Below are positions 1 to 8,524 of a stretch of DNA of 64,000 nucleotides, piece by piece (the stretch's first letter is position 1; each line of letters starts with the position of its first letter). The translations under genes were made by a program, and so were the position numbers. This stretch comes from Marinobacter sp. (GTDB lineage Bacteria > Pseudomonadota > Gammaproteobacteria > Pseudomonadales > Oleiphilaceae). The notes below the pieces were generated by a model that saw only the letters and a list, made by a program, of their open reading frames with translations, was not told where the DNA came from and did not search any database. The stretch spans positions 310,001 to 374,000 of the forward strand of contig JAGYIS010000009.1 of assembly GCA_018402255.1 (NCBI GenBank), written 5' to 3'.

Positions 1-1172
1 GTGGTCACGTTGGAATCCAGAATGGTGCTGTAGGCACGGCCGAAACCTTCCCGCAGCGCCATCCAGGCGACTTTGCCTTTGCGGGATTCTTCCCGGATGC
101 GTTCGTTGATCAGGATGTTGGCATCGACCGCCATGCCAATGGTGAGGATGATACCGGCAATGCCGGGCAGGGTCAGGGTGGCGCCGAGTATGCTGAGCAG
201 CCCCAGAACCAGGCCGATGTTGATGGCCAGGCCGGTACAGGCGATCAATCCCCAGCGGCCGTAGATGCCAAGCATGAAGGCGATCACCATTGCGGCGCCC
301 AGCAGGCCGGTGCTCACCCCCATGGCGATGGCATCGCTGCCGAGGTCCGGGCCTACGGTGCGTTCTTCTATGACCTGCAGAGGGGCGGGCAGGGCGCCGG
401 CTCTCAGCAACAGCGCGAGGTTGCTTGCCTCGGCCGTGGTGAAGGAGCCGCTGATTTCGCCGCTGCCGCCGGCGATGACGCTGCGAATGACCGGTGCAGT
501 GATGACATGGTTATCCAGAACAATGGCCAGTGGTCGGCCGATGTTCTGGCGGGTCATGTCGCCGAACAGGCGGGTGCCCTCGGAGTCGAGTTTGAAGTTG
601 ACCACCGGTTCGGTGGTGTCCTGGTTGAAGGCCATCTGGGCATCGCTGATGTGCTCGCCCTGCATGGCTACCCGCTTCTCCAGCACGTATTCCTGTTCGC
701 CGGTGGCGTCGGTTAGCCGGAGAACAGCGGAGCGCCGGCTTTCATCCGGCCTGGCAACCCAGTGGAAGGTCATCTGGGCGGTGGTGCCCAGCAGCTCCCG
801 GATATGGGCCGGGTCGGCCACGCCGGGCATCTGCACCAGGATATGATTCTTGCCCTGGCGGGTAATGCTGGGCTCCACCAGGCCGGTTTCGTCCAGGCGC
901 CTGCGTACTACTTCCAGGCTGCGTTCTACGGCATCCTTGAGGAGCAGGTCTTCGGGTTGGCCAGGGTTGTTGGCGAGCAGTTCGGTGGCGTCAACTTCCA
1001 GCAGCAGGTGCGAGCCGCCCTGCAAGTCGAGCCCGAGGGCAAGGGTGTTCTCCAGGTACCAGTCCGGGAACTTGTCGGCCACGCTGGCCGGCAACAGATT
1101 CGGCATTGCGCTCAGCAGCCCGAGCACAATCACCAGGCCATACACCATGGCCCGTGAACGTAATGATTTCAT
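1..1172 (-). CDS. secD: Protein translocase subunit SecD (partial, 3' end runs off the window)
   Basis: Minus-strand reading gives MKSLRSRAMVYGLVIVLGLLSAMPNLLPASVADKFPDWYLENTLALGLDLQGGSHLLLEVD...GIAGIILTIGMAVDANILINERIREE, the SecD signature. The ORF track misses it because the frame leaves the window at position 1. Confidence 0.93.
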   Translation of the reverse strand, partial: MKSLRSRAMVYGLVIVLGLLSAMPNLLPASVADKFPDWYLENTLALGLDLQGGSHLLLEVDATELLANNPGQPEDLLLKDAVERSLEVVRRRLDETGLVEPSITRQGKNHILVQMPGVADPAHIRELLGTTAQMTFHWVARPDESRRSAVLRLTDATGEQEYVLEKRVAMQGEHISDAQMAFNQDTTEPVVNFKLDSEGTRLFGDMTRQNIGRPLAIVLDNHVITAPVIRSVIAGGSGEISGSFTTAEASNLALLLRAGALPAPLQVIEERTVGPDLGSDAIAMGVSTGLLGAAMVIAFMLGIYGRWGLIACTGLAINIGLVLGLLSILGATLTLPGIAGIILTIGMAVDANILINERIREESRKGKVAWMALREGFGRAYSTILDSNVT

Positions 1173-1246
1173 CGGTAATCCTTGATAAACAGGGTCGCGT
1201 CCAGACGGGCGTTATCGCCGGTCTGCGTGATGTTCTGTGCAGGGGA

Positions 1247-1624
1247 TTACGCGATGGGCGGTGCCCGCAGGGGCGGCGTGGTGAAATCAGCGAGGGACGC
1301 TGCTCGCTCGGTGCGGTGATCGGCTGCCGGTACCGCAGAGCGGGACTGCGACCAGAGCACAGCGCCAAGAAGCCGGGCCAGGTGCTCCGGGGTGTCGATA
1401 AGGGGCTCGTCTTCCGCTGAGCCGGTTTCTGCCACCGCCAACGCCGGGTTGTGGCTGGCAACCACCAGATGGTCCAGGTGATTGATAACAACCTTGCCTG
1501 CCGGGCTCGGTTGGGCGTGCGCTTGGGTGATCGAACACAGAAGAACCAGCGCAAACACCGCCACGGCAAAGCAGGACGCCATCTGGCGCCAGGGCGTTAA
1601 CTGCGTTGCAAGGTTTCTGTTCAT
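1247..1624 (-). CDS. Hypothetical small secreted protein (N-terminal hydrophobic signal-like segment)
   Basis: MNRNLATQLTPWRQMASCFAVAVFALVLLCSITQAHAQ...; start placed at the ATG at 1622-1624 rather than 1678. Confidence 0.5.
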   Translation of the reverse strand: MNRNLATQLTPWRQMASCFAVAVFALVLLCSITQAHAQPSPAGKVVINHLDHLVVASHNPALAVAETGSAEDEPLIDTPEHLARLLGAVLWSQSRSAVPAADHRTERAASLADFTTPPLRAPPIA

Positions 1625-1678
1625 GGAAATGTTCCCGGGAGGTTTCTGCATTATTGGGGCGGTGTCTCCGGGATTCAA

Positions 1679-1846
1679 GTTGGGGTCAGACCCCAGTTAC
1701 AAAGATGGCGAGGCAGGTTGGAGAATGGCGCTGGCAGAAGGGTGGGGTCGTACCCCCGCTTGGGGTACGACCCCTTTGTAGCCTGCTGGCGGATCAGACC
1801 CCGGTACATTTGGTGAGGGGAAATCTGTCGGGGGTCTGACCCCGAA
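1679..1846. repeat. REP/BIME-like palindromic cluster (GGGGTC-N-GACCCC family), copy group A
   Basis: TGGGGTCAGACCCCA at 1681-1695; GGGGTCGTACCCC-cgctt-GGGGTACGACCCC at 1744-1774; CGGGGGTCTGACCCCG at 1829-1844. Confidence 0.85.
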
Positions 1847-3019
1847 TCAGGACAGAGCCTGATTTAGGTCGGCGATCAGGTCTTCGGCGTCTTCCAGGCC
1901 GACGGACAGGCGCAGCATGCCGTCGCCGATGCCGCGTTTGACGCGTTCTTCCCGGCTCAGGCCATGATGGCTGGTGGCGCTGGGTTGGCTGACCAGGCTT
2001 TCTACGCCACCCAGACTGGTGGCGAGAAGGAAGATTTTCAGGGAATCTGCCACCTTTTCGGCTGCTTGCTGTCCACCTTCCACTTCAATACTGAGCATGC
2101 CGCCAAAACCGGTCATTTGCTGTCTGGCCAGTTCATGGCCCTCGAACGATGGCAGGCCGGGGTAGTGGACTTTGCTGACTTTCGGGTGCTGCTCCATGGC
2201 CCGGGCTACGGCCATGGCATTTTCATTATGCTGGCGGATTCGTACCGGCAGGGTGCGCAGACTGCGGGAGAGCAAAGCGGCGGTTTCCGGGGCGATCAGC
2301 TGGCCCAGATTTTTGCGCCAGGCGGCAACCGGTTTGGCCAGGCTGGCAGATGTCATCAGTGCCCCGGCGGTGATGTCGCTGTGGCCGCTCAGATATTTGG
2401 TCGCGCTGTGAAGCACCAGATCTGCACCCAGGTCCAGAGGCTTCTGATTGATAGGGCTGGCGAAGGTGTTGTCCACCGCTACCAGGGCCTCATGCTCATG
2501 AGCGGTTTTGGCCAGATCGCGAATGTCGAGAATGGCCATGTTCGGATTCGCCGGGGTCTCAAAATAGACCAGCTTGCCTGGTTCGGCCAGGTGCGCAGCC
2601 AGTTGGCTCTGCTCCTCACGGAACAGGAAAATCACCGGAATACCCAGCGCCATGCAGTGACTTTTCAGCAACTCCTGAGTGCCACCATACAAATCACCCA
2701 CGCAGACAATGCCTTTGCGGCCATGGGCCAGCATTGTCGCGGATATCGCAGCCATGCCAGAGCCAAATGCCAAGGCTGCCTCTGCCTGCTCCAGCCCCGC
2801 CAAACCGAGTTCCAGCTCTTTGATGGTGGGATTGGTGCCCCAGCGAGTGTACAGATTGCCCTCGGTGCGACCCTCGATCACATCCAGCAACGCCGCGGTA
2901 TTCTCGAACCGGTAAGTGGTGGTGTTGTAAACCGGTGAGTAGGGACTGCCGAACGCATCCTTGTGGCGGCGGTTGTGAATGATGCGTGTTGCCGGTCCGT
3001 GATCGTCTGGCTTGCTCAT
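1847..3019 (-). CDS. Cys/Met metabolism PLP-dependent trans-sulfuration enzyme (cystathionine gamma-synthase/lyase family)
   Basis: MSKPDDHGPATRIIHNRRHKDAFGSPYSPVYNTTTYRF...VLHSATKYLSGHSDITAGA. AGGAAAG ribosome-binding site precedes the ATG at 3019. The track's upstream extension is translated REP sequence. Confidence 0.9.
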   Translation of the reverse strand: MSKPDDHGPATRIIHNRRHKDAFGSPYSPVYNTTTYRFENTAALLDVIEGRTEGNLYTRWGTNPTIKELELGLAGLEQAEAALAFGSGMAAISATMLAHGRKGIVCVGDLYGGTQELLKSHCMALGIPVIFLFREEQSQLAAHLAEPGKLVYFETPANPNMAILDIRDLAKTAHEHEALVAVDNTFASPINQKPLDLGADLVLHSATKYLSGHSDITAGALMTSASLAKPVAAWRKNLGQLIAPETAALLSRSLRTLPVRIRQHNENAMAVARAMEQHPKVSKVHYPGLPSFEGHELARQQMTGFGGMLSIEVEGGQQAAEKVADSLKIFLLATSLGGVESLVSQPSATSHHGLSREERVKRGIGDGMLRLSVGLEDAEDLIADLNQALS

Positions 3020-3041
3020 GAGCTTTCCTGCTTGCTTTGTA

Positions 3042-3099
3042 TCGGGGGTCAGACCCGATGACATTTGGAGGCTTGAAATGTATTCGGGTCTGACCCCGC
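3042..3099. repeat. REP/BIME-like palindrome pair, copy group B
   Basis: cgggggtcagacccg ... acatttggaggcttgaaatgta ... cgggtctgaccccg between the rnk stop and the PLP-enzyme gene start. Confidence 0.8.
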
Positions 3100-3102
3100 C
3101 TT

Positions 3103-3489
3103 TTAGGCTTTGCGGGTAACGCTGACCACTTTAAGGTGAATCGGTTTGCGGCCTTTCATTGGCCATTCGATGCTGTCACCAATGCTCAGGCCCAGCATGG
3201 CGGCACCGGCCGGCGCCAGGATTGATACTTTGTGGTCGGCATCGCCCACTTCGTGTGGATACACCAGCATCATTTCGTGTTCTTTGCCGGCGTCTTCGTC
3301 GACAAAGCGCACCATGGAGTTCATGGTGACGACGCCCTCGGGCATGTCTGCCAGTGGTATGAGGTCAGCGCGGCTTAGTTCGTCTTCAAGGCCATCGGCC
3401 ACGTCGGATTTGCCAGCCATACGCTCAAGCAGGGTGCTCAGGCGGTTGTAGTCTTCTTCGGCAACGGTAATAGCGGGTAATTCAGACAT
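3103..3489 (-). CDS. rnk: Regulator of nucleoside diphosphate kinase (GreA/GreB C-terminal-like family)
   Basis: MSELPAITVAEEDYNRLSTLLERM...VYPHEVGDADHKVSILAPAGAAMLGLSIGDSIEWPMKGRK. Confidence 0.9.
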   Translation of the reverse strand: MSELPAITVAEEDYNRLSTLLERMAGKSDVADGLEDELSRADLIPLADMPEGVVTMNSMVRFVDEDAGKEHEMMLVYPHEVGDADHKVSILAPAGAAMLGLSIGDSIEWPMKGRKPIHLKVVSVTRKA

Positions 3490-3779
3490 AGTAATCTCCG
3501 GGAAAATAGATGTCGTGATTTCAGTAAGCGCTGAATCCGGGAAGGTGCTAGAGAGGATTCAGCGAGATCAGAGACGGATAGAAGCCCTGCCGGTGTTCTC
3601 AAGAGAAGACCGCAGTGCCGGAAGGGATGTGTGAGTGCTGGTATTCGGGCTGTTCACGATGAATTCATCACACGGAATTAGACAGTAAACTGAAATCTAC
3701 CCGCTGTGTCTGAAAAGAGCAACGTGCAATTGAGGCCCGGCCGGTTTCTACGGATGGCCGGGCCTTGAGGCAGGAAGGG

Positions 3780-4784
3780 TTACCTGGGCAGGCAGCTGGC
3801 GACTGCGTCTGCGATGCTGTTCTGGAAATTGATGTAGCCGTCGGCATTGCTTTCAATGTCGGTTGCCAGCGGGTCCCAGGTACTGAAGGTGATGTCCAGG
3901 CCTGCGGTAATCGAACGCCACCATTGGCGGTCAAACTGAGGCTCTGTGAGCAGGCAGGGCTGGTTGGCTTGCTGCAACCGGTTTTGCACTTCGGCAATGT
4001 GGCGTGCCCCGGGTGACAGTTCCGGGTTTAACGTCAGCACGCCGTCCAGGGTCAGGCCATAGTGGTCGGCAAAACGGCTGAAGGCGTCATGGTAGGTGAA
4101 CAAGCTGATGTTTTGGGCGGGCGCAAGGCGCTTGCGAATGTCCTGTTCTGTCGAGGCCAGGGTCTTTTCAAAATGAGCGAGGTTGGCGTCAAGTTGTTCC
4201 GGGTTGACACCTTCCAGTGTGGACAGGCGGGCGTGAATTTGTCTCGCCATGTCCAGAGCGAGAGCCGGATCTATCCAGATATGGGGATCTTCACCGTCAC
4301 CATGATCATGGGCGTGGACATCTCCGTGACCTGAGTGATCCTCATGATGGTCTTCGTGTTCGTCATGGTGTTCTTTGTGGTCATGATGGCCATGGTCGCT
4401 GTGATGATCCTGGTGATCGTCTCTGTGGTCATGCTCGTTATGCTCGGAATCATGACCTTCCTCCGGAGCGTCCAAAAATGCCACGGACCGGGCGTTGAAC
4501 TCCCGACCGCTCAGCAGTCGGTTGAGGAAGGTTTCCATCTCTGGTCCTACCCAGAAAATCACATCTGCCTGCTCCAGAGCCCGCCGTTGGGAGGGTTTCA
4601 TGGTGTAGCTGTGGGGGCTTGAGCCCGCAGGCACCAGAGTCGAGACCTTGGCTTCATCGCCGGCGACCGCCTTGACGATCAGCTCCAGCGGCTTTATCGA
4701 GGTGACAATATTGGCGGCTGAAACGGGGGCAGCCGCTATCAGGGTGCTGAGGCCCAGGGCGAGGTAACCGGATTTTGCTTGCAT
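3780..4784 (-). CDS. znuA: Zinc ABC transporter substrate-binding protein ZnuA with His/Asp-rich loop
   Basis: Signal peptide; TSIKPLELIVKAVAGDEAKVSTLVPAGSSPHSYTMKPSQ; His-rich loop; DPHIWIDPALALDMA. Confidence 0.95.
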   Translation of the reverse strand: MQAKSGYLALGLSTLIAAAPVSAANIVTSIKPLELIVKAVAGDEAKVSTLVPAGSSPHSYTMKPSQRRALEQADVIFWVGPEMETFLNRLLSGREFNARSVAFLDAPEEGHDSEHNEHDHRDDHQDHHSDHGHHDHKEHHDEHEDHHEDHSGHGDVHAHDHGDGEDPHIWIDPALALDMARQIHARLSTLEGVNPEQLDANLAHFEKTLASTEQDIRKRLAPAQNISLFTYHDAFSRFADHYGLTLDGVLTLNPELSPGARHIAEVQNRLQQANQPCLLTEPQFDRQWWRSITAGLDITFSTWDPLATDIESNADGYINFQNSIADAVASCLPR

Positions 4785-4812
4785 GATGGCGAAGGGTCCT
4801 GATGGAGTAATC

Positions 4813-4835
4813 GAAACGTTATAATATTACATATC
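4813..4835. promoter_or_regulatory. Probable Zur box between znuA and gltX
   Basis: GAAACGTTATAATATTACATATC closely matches the gammaproteobacterial Zur consensus GAAATGTTATANTATAACATTTC. Confidence 0.75.
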
Positions 4836-4929
4836 TAGTGCGGCGTGCAAAACCCAATCATGCGAAAACATTGTATGGCCGTTATAATGCCGCTTTTATT
4901 CACTGGCCACATATCTTCAGGATGGTTTC

Positions 4930-6411
4930 ATGACTGTACGCACCCGAATCGCTCCGTCGCCCACTGGCGACCCACACGTTGGCACCGCCTACGTGGCCTT
5001 GTTCAATCTGTGCTTTGCGCGCCAGCACGGTGGCCAGTTTGTTCTGCGCATTGAAGACACCGACCAGGCCCGCAGCACGGCGGAATCGGAACAGGATATC
5101 CTCAAGGCGCTACGCTGGCTGGGTCTGAACTGGGATGAAGGCCCTGACGTGGGTGGCCCGCACGGCCCGTATCGCCAGTCTGAGCGTAAGCACATGTACG
5201 GCCAGTATGCCGAAGATCTGGTCACTGCTGGCCACGCTTTTTACTGCTTCCGCACCCCGGAAGAGTTGGACGCCATCCGCGAAGAGCGTAAGGCGCAGGG
5301 CCTGAACCCGGGCATAAAAGGTGATCTGGAACTGACCCAGGAAGAAGTAAAGCGCCGCCTGGACGCGGGCGATCCTTATGTCATCCGCATGAAAGTGCCC
5401 GATGAAGGTGTATGCGAGATTCAGGACATGCTGCGTGGCACGATCGAGATTGACTGGGCTCAGGTGGATTGCCAGATTCTGCTGAAATCCGATGGCATGC
5501 CGACCTATCACCTGGCTAACGTGGTGGATGACCACCTGATGGAGATTACCCACGTGCTGCGGGGCGAGGAGTGGATCAACTCCGCGCCCAAGCATAAGCT
5601 GCTGTATCAGTACTTCGGCTGGGATATGCCGGAGCTGTGCCACTTGCCGCTGCTGCGGAATCCCGACAAGAGCAAGCTTTCGAAGCGCAAAAATCCGACC
5701 AGCATCAACTTCTATGAGCGTATGGGCTTTTTGCCGGAAGCGGTCACCAATTACCTCGGTCGGATGGGCTGGTCCATGCCGGATGAGCGCGAGAAGTTTA
5801 CTCTGGATGAGATGATCGAGAACTTCGACATCCAGCGGGTATCACTCGGCGGCCCGGTGTTTGATGTGGAGAAGCTGCGCTGGCTGAATGGTCAGTGGAT
5901 TCGTGACGAGCTGAGCGATGAGCAGTTTATGGCGCGGATGCACCAGTGGTGGTTCAATCGTGACGATCTGCAAGCGCTGGTGCCGCACATCAAGGGTCGG
6001 GCAGAGGTGTTCTCTGACGTGGCGCCGATGGCGCAATTCATGTTCAGCGGCATGTTGAGTCTGAAGCCGGAAGACTTCACCCATAACAAGCTGGATGAAG
6101 CCCAGGTTCGCCGGGTGTTGCAGTTCACTCTGTGGAAACTGGAAGCTCAGCGCCACTGGAGCAAGGACACCATCTTCGCCGACATCAAGGCCCTGGCCAA
6201 AGCGATGGATCTGAAGATGGGGGATTTCATGTTCTCGATCTTTGTGGCCATCGCCGGTACACCCAACTCCTGGTCAGTAATGGACTCCATGGCGCTGTTG
6301 GGGCCGGACATGACCCGCGCCCGTTTACGCAGCGCGCTGGAAGTGATGGGTGGGTTTTCGAAGAAAGAAACCAAGAAAGTGGAGAAGGAATACGCGGCTC
6401 TGGATATTTAA
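4930..6411 (+). CDS. gltX: Glutamyl-tRNA synthetase
   Basis: [49 protein letters not shown]...[12 protein letters not shown]. Confidence 0.97.
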   Translation: MTVRTRIAPSPTGDPHVGTAYVALFNLCFARQHGGQFVLRIEDTDQARSTAESEQDILKALRWLGLNWDEGPDVGGPHGPYRQSERKHMYGQYAEDLVTAGHAFYCFRTPEELDAIREERKAQGLNPGIKGDLELTQEEVKRRLDAGDPYVIRMKVPDEGVCEIQDMLRGTIEIDWAQVDCQILLKSDGMPTYHLANVVDDHLMEITHVLRGEEWINSAPKHKLLYQYFGWDMPELCHLPLLRNPDKSKLSKRKNPTSINFYERMGFLPEAVTNYLGRMGWSMPDEREKFTLDEMIENFDIQRVSLGGPVFDVEKLRWLNGQWIRDELSDEQFMARMHQWWFNRDDLQALVPHIKGRAEVFSDVAPMAQFMFSGMLSLKPEDFTHNKLDEAQVRRVLQFTLWKLEAQRHWSKDTIFADIKALAKAMDLKMGDFMFSIFVAIAGTPNSWSVMDSMALLGPDMTRARLRSALEVMGGFSKKETKKVEKEYAALDI

Positions 6412-6526
6412 TAAACGGTTTGATGGTTAATTGAGCGGTGCGAACAGGGATGTTCAAAAAACTTTAAAAAAAGCGGGCGCAAGTGTTGACGCCCCAAGGG
6501 CGGATCCTTAATATACGCATCCGTTG

Positions 6527-6602
6527 GGGGCCATAGCTCAGCTGGGAGAGCGCAACACTGGCAGTGTTGAGGTCAGCGGTTCGATCCCGCTTGGCTCCAC
6601 CA
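6527..6602 (+). tRNA. tRNA-Ala (anticodon GGC)
   Basis: ggggccatagctcagctgggagagcgcaacactggcagtgttgaggtcagcggttcgatcccgcttggctccacca; G3-U70 pair, encoded CCA. Confidence 0.96.
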
Positions 6603-6609
6603 ATTTCTA

Positions 6610-6685
6610 GTCCCCTTCGTCTAGTGGCCTAGGACTCCGCCCTTTCACGGCGGCAACAGGGGTTCGAACCCCCTAGGGGACGCCA
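6610..6685 (+). tRNA. tRNA-Glu (anticodon TTC)
   Basis: gtccccttcgtctagtggcctaggactccgccctttcacggcggcaacaggggttcgaaccccctaggggacgcca. Confidence 0.96.
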
Positions 6686-6721
6686 ATACGGCTTGACGGT
6701 TTAGTCCACCGGATAGCCATC

Positions 6722-6749
6722 AAAAAAACCGCCTTCGGGCGGTTTTTTT
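6722..6749 (+). terminator. Rho-independent terminator after tRNA-Glu
   Basis: aaaaaaaccgccttcgggcggttttttt. Confidence 0.9.
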
Positions 6750-6754
6750 GTGTC

Positions 6755-6966
6755 AGGGTCTGTCCCAGGGGTCTGTCCCCGAACGGGGACTTACCCACTT
6801 TTGCCCGTCTATTGCACCACACCAGAGCCCATGGGATTTTCAGAGATCGGCGCCAGCAGAAGGTTGGGGTCAGTCCCTTAGGGACAGACCCCTTTGTAGC
6901 CTTCCGATTTTGTGCCATAAAAAGGGTCAGTCCCCATGCGGGGACAGACCCCTGGGTCAGACCCGT
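6755..6966. repeat. REP/BIME-like palindromic cluster, copy group C
   Basis: ggggtctgtcccc; GGGGTCAGTCCCttaGGGACAGACCCC at 6866-6892; GGGTCAGTCCCCatgcGGGGACAGACCC at 6923-6950; gggtcagaccc at the queD stop. Confidence 0.85.
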
Positions 6967-7811
6967 TTAGCAATCGCGCCCTTACCAACCCCCTCATAAG
7001 CCTTCACCCGAATCTCATCCTCCGGAAACTCTGTCTTGAGCTCGTCAGCAATATGAGCGGCAATCAGCTCCACGGTGGTGTCGGTGTTAAGCATATACAC
7101 GCGGTTTTCGGGCAGGGTCAGGCCAAACTCACCCTGGTTGGCTTCGTATTCGAAGCTGATGTAGGCAACACCGTCTTCACCGACATAACGACGGACGACG
7201 TCTTCTTCAGTACCCACGTAGATGTCCTGCCACAGTTTGGCCCAGCGGTGCTCGAGCTCGTAATCCCGGTGGCCATTACGGTCGATGCGGATTGGCGATC
7301 TGTGGCCGTGGGCAATGCGCTGGCAGTTGCCCAGGTGTTTTTTCAGGCCGTGTACGTAGTGGTAATAAGCGCCTTCGATCACATCTTCCCGAAGGTTGAT
7401 TTCTACCGAGGTGACGTTACCGGGGAGCACGGTCTTGAGTTCTTTTTCCAACAGGGCCGCGACGGCGGAGGGCACCACCCGGTCTGCCGATAGCCAGACC
7501 ACCGCTTCATCCGGCGAACGATGCTCAATGCGACCGCCACCGGTCAGATCCCAAACAAAGGTGTCTGGCGTTGCTTCGTCCCAGTTCAGGCCCTGATAGC
7601 CGCGCGGTATCACCAGTCGGTGATCTACACGCTCGTCGATCACCCGCTTGATGGTGCGTTTCACCAGGCTGAAATCAAATACCATACCCTGGTCATCCAG
7701 ATCGCCCCCCAGCACCACGTCGGTAATCCAGCTTTCACCGACAAGGCCCCGGGTAGGGTCCAGATAGGCGAAGTCAATCACGGTGAGGTTGTCGACAAAG
7801 AGCTGATTCAT
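6957..7811 (-). CDS. queD: 6-pyruvoyl tetrahydropterin synthase / 6-carboxytetrahydropterin synthase family (QueD-like)
   Basis: MNQLFVDNLTVIDFAYLDPTRGLVGESWITDVVLGGDLDDQGMVFDFSLVKRTIKRVIDERVDHRLVIP...; start ATG at 7811. Confidence 0.85.
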   Translation of the reverse strand: MNQLFVDNLTVIDFAYLDPTRGLVGESWITDVVLGGDLDDQGMVFDFSLVKRTIKRVIDERVDHRLVIPRGYQGLNWDEATPDTFVWDLTGGGRIEHRSPDEAVVWLSADRVVPSAVAALLEKELKTVLPGNVTSVEINLREDVIEGAYYHYVHGLKKHLGNCQRIAHGHRSPIRIDRNGHRDYELEHRWAKLWQDIYVGTEEDVVRRYVGEDGVAYISFEYEANQGEFGLTLPENRVYMLNTDTTVELIAAHIADELKTEFPEDEIRVKAYEGVGKGAIAKRV

Positions 7812-7879
7812 GAAGGGTCCGGCTGATGTGGTTGCATGATGGCGGAATTCTAGCAAAAATCGCGTGATTCAGCAGTTTA

Positions 7880-8524
7880 GTGCGGATATCCGCAAAAGGA
7901 GCGAGCATCTTAAATCGTGACGGGGCGTCCCTCGATCAGCAATTTCCGGCATTGGTGCTGGCGGCGGGGCGTGCAGCCCGCATGGGATGCCGCAAGCAGC
8001 TGCTGGTTTTGCCGGGGCGCGGAACGCTGCTGAGCCATGCGGTGGCGCAGGCCCGCATCTTGTCTCGGCATGTGCACGCGGTGGTGGGTTGTGGTTACCC
8101 GCTGGTTCGTTATCGCTGCCGTCAGCAGCCATCCCGCTGGATCTATCATCCGCATTGGCAACTTGGTCTATCCGGGTCTTTGATTGCCGGTGTTCATGCG
8201 CTGAGCCCGCAGGCGCTGGGTTTTTTTGTGTTACTCGGAGATCAGCCTCTGCTCGGTGAAACGGGGCTCACAGAGCTGGCCCGCAGTGCCCGACTGAGTC
8301 CCGATATTGCCTGGGCGGCGGATTATGGTTCAAGGGTTGGTGTGCCTGCCTGGATACCCAGATCGCTCTGGCCAGAGATCACCAATCTGGAGGGAGATGC
8401 CGGCGCCGGGGTCGTCTTGAACACAGTGGGTGCCCTTGCCGTGGCGATGCCGGGGGTACAACAGGACGTTGATACCCCGGCGGACTGGCAATCCATCAAG
8501 CGACGTTTAGCCGAACAAGCCTGA
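7880..8524 (+). CDS. MobA-like NTP transferase (nucleotidyltransferase) family protein
   Basis: ALVLAAGRAARMGCRKQLLVLPGRGTLLSHAVAQA...FVLLGDQPLLGETGL...DVDTPADW. Confidence 0.8.
   Translation: MRISAKGASILNRDGASLDQQFPALVLAAGRAARMGCRKQLLVLPGRGTLLSHAVAQARILSRHVHAVVGCGYPLVRYRCRQQPSRWIYHPHWQLGLSGSLIAGVHALSPQALGFFVLLGDQPLLGETGLTELARSARLSPDIAWAADYGSRVGVPAWIPRSLWPEITNLEGDAGAGVVLNTVGALAVAMPGVQQDVDTPADWQSIKRRLAEQA

Noticed and set aside
1679-1850. REP cluster considered as a CRISPR or integron attC array
   Set aside because: Palindromes are short, irregularly spaced and lack unique equal-length spacers or an integrase; a REP/BIME interpretation fits better.
3016-3064. Upstream extension of the PLP enzyme (MSSGLTPDTKQAGKL...)
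   Set aside because: This extension is translated REP palindrome; the ATG at 3019 has a good AGGA ribosome-binding site.
4271-4460. Repetitive catgatggtc/gtggtcatgatgg tract as a possible tandem repeat or CRISPR-like array
   Set aside because: It is the degenerate coding sequence of the His/Asp-rich loop of ZnuA, which is typical for this family; no regular repeat-spacer structure.
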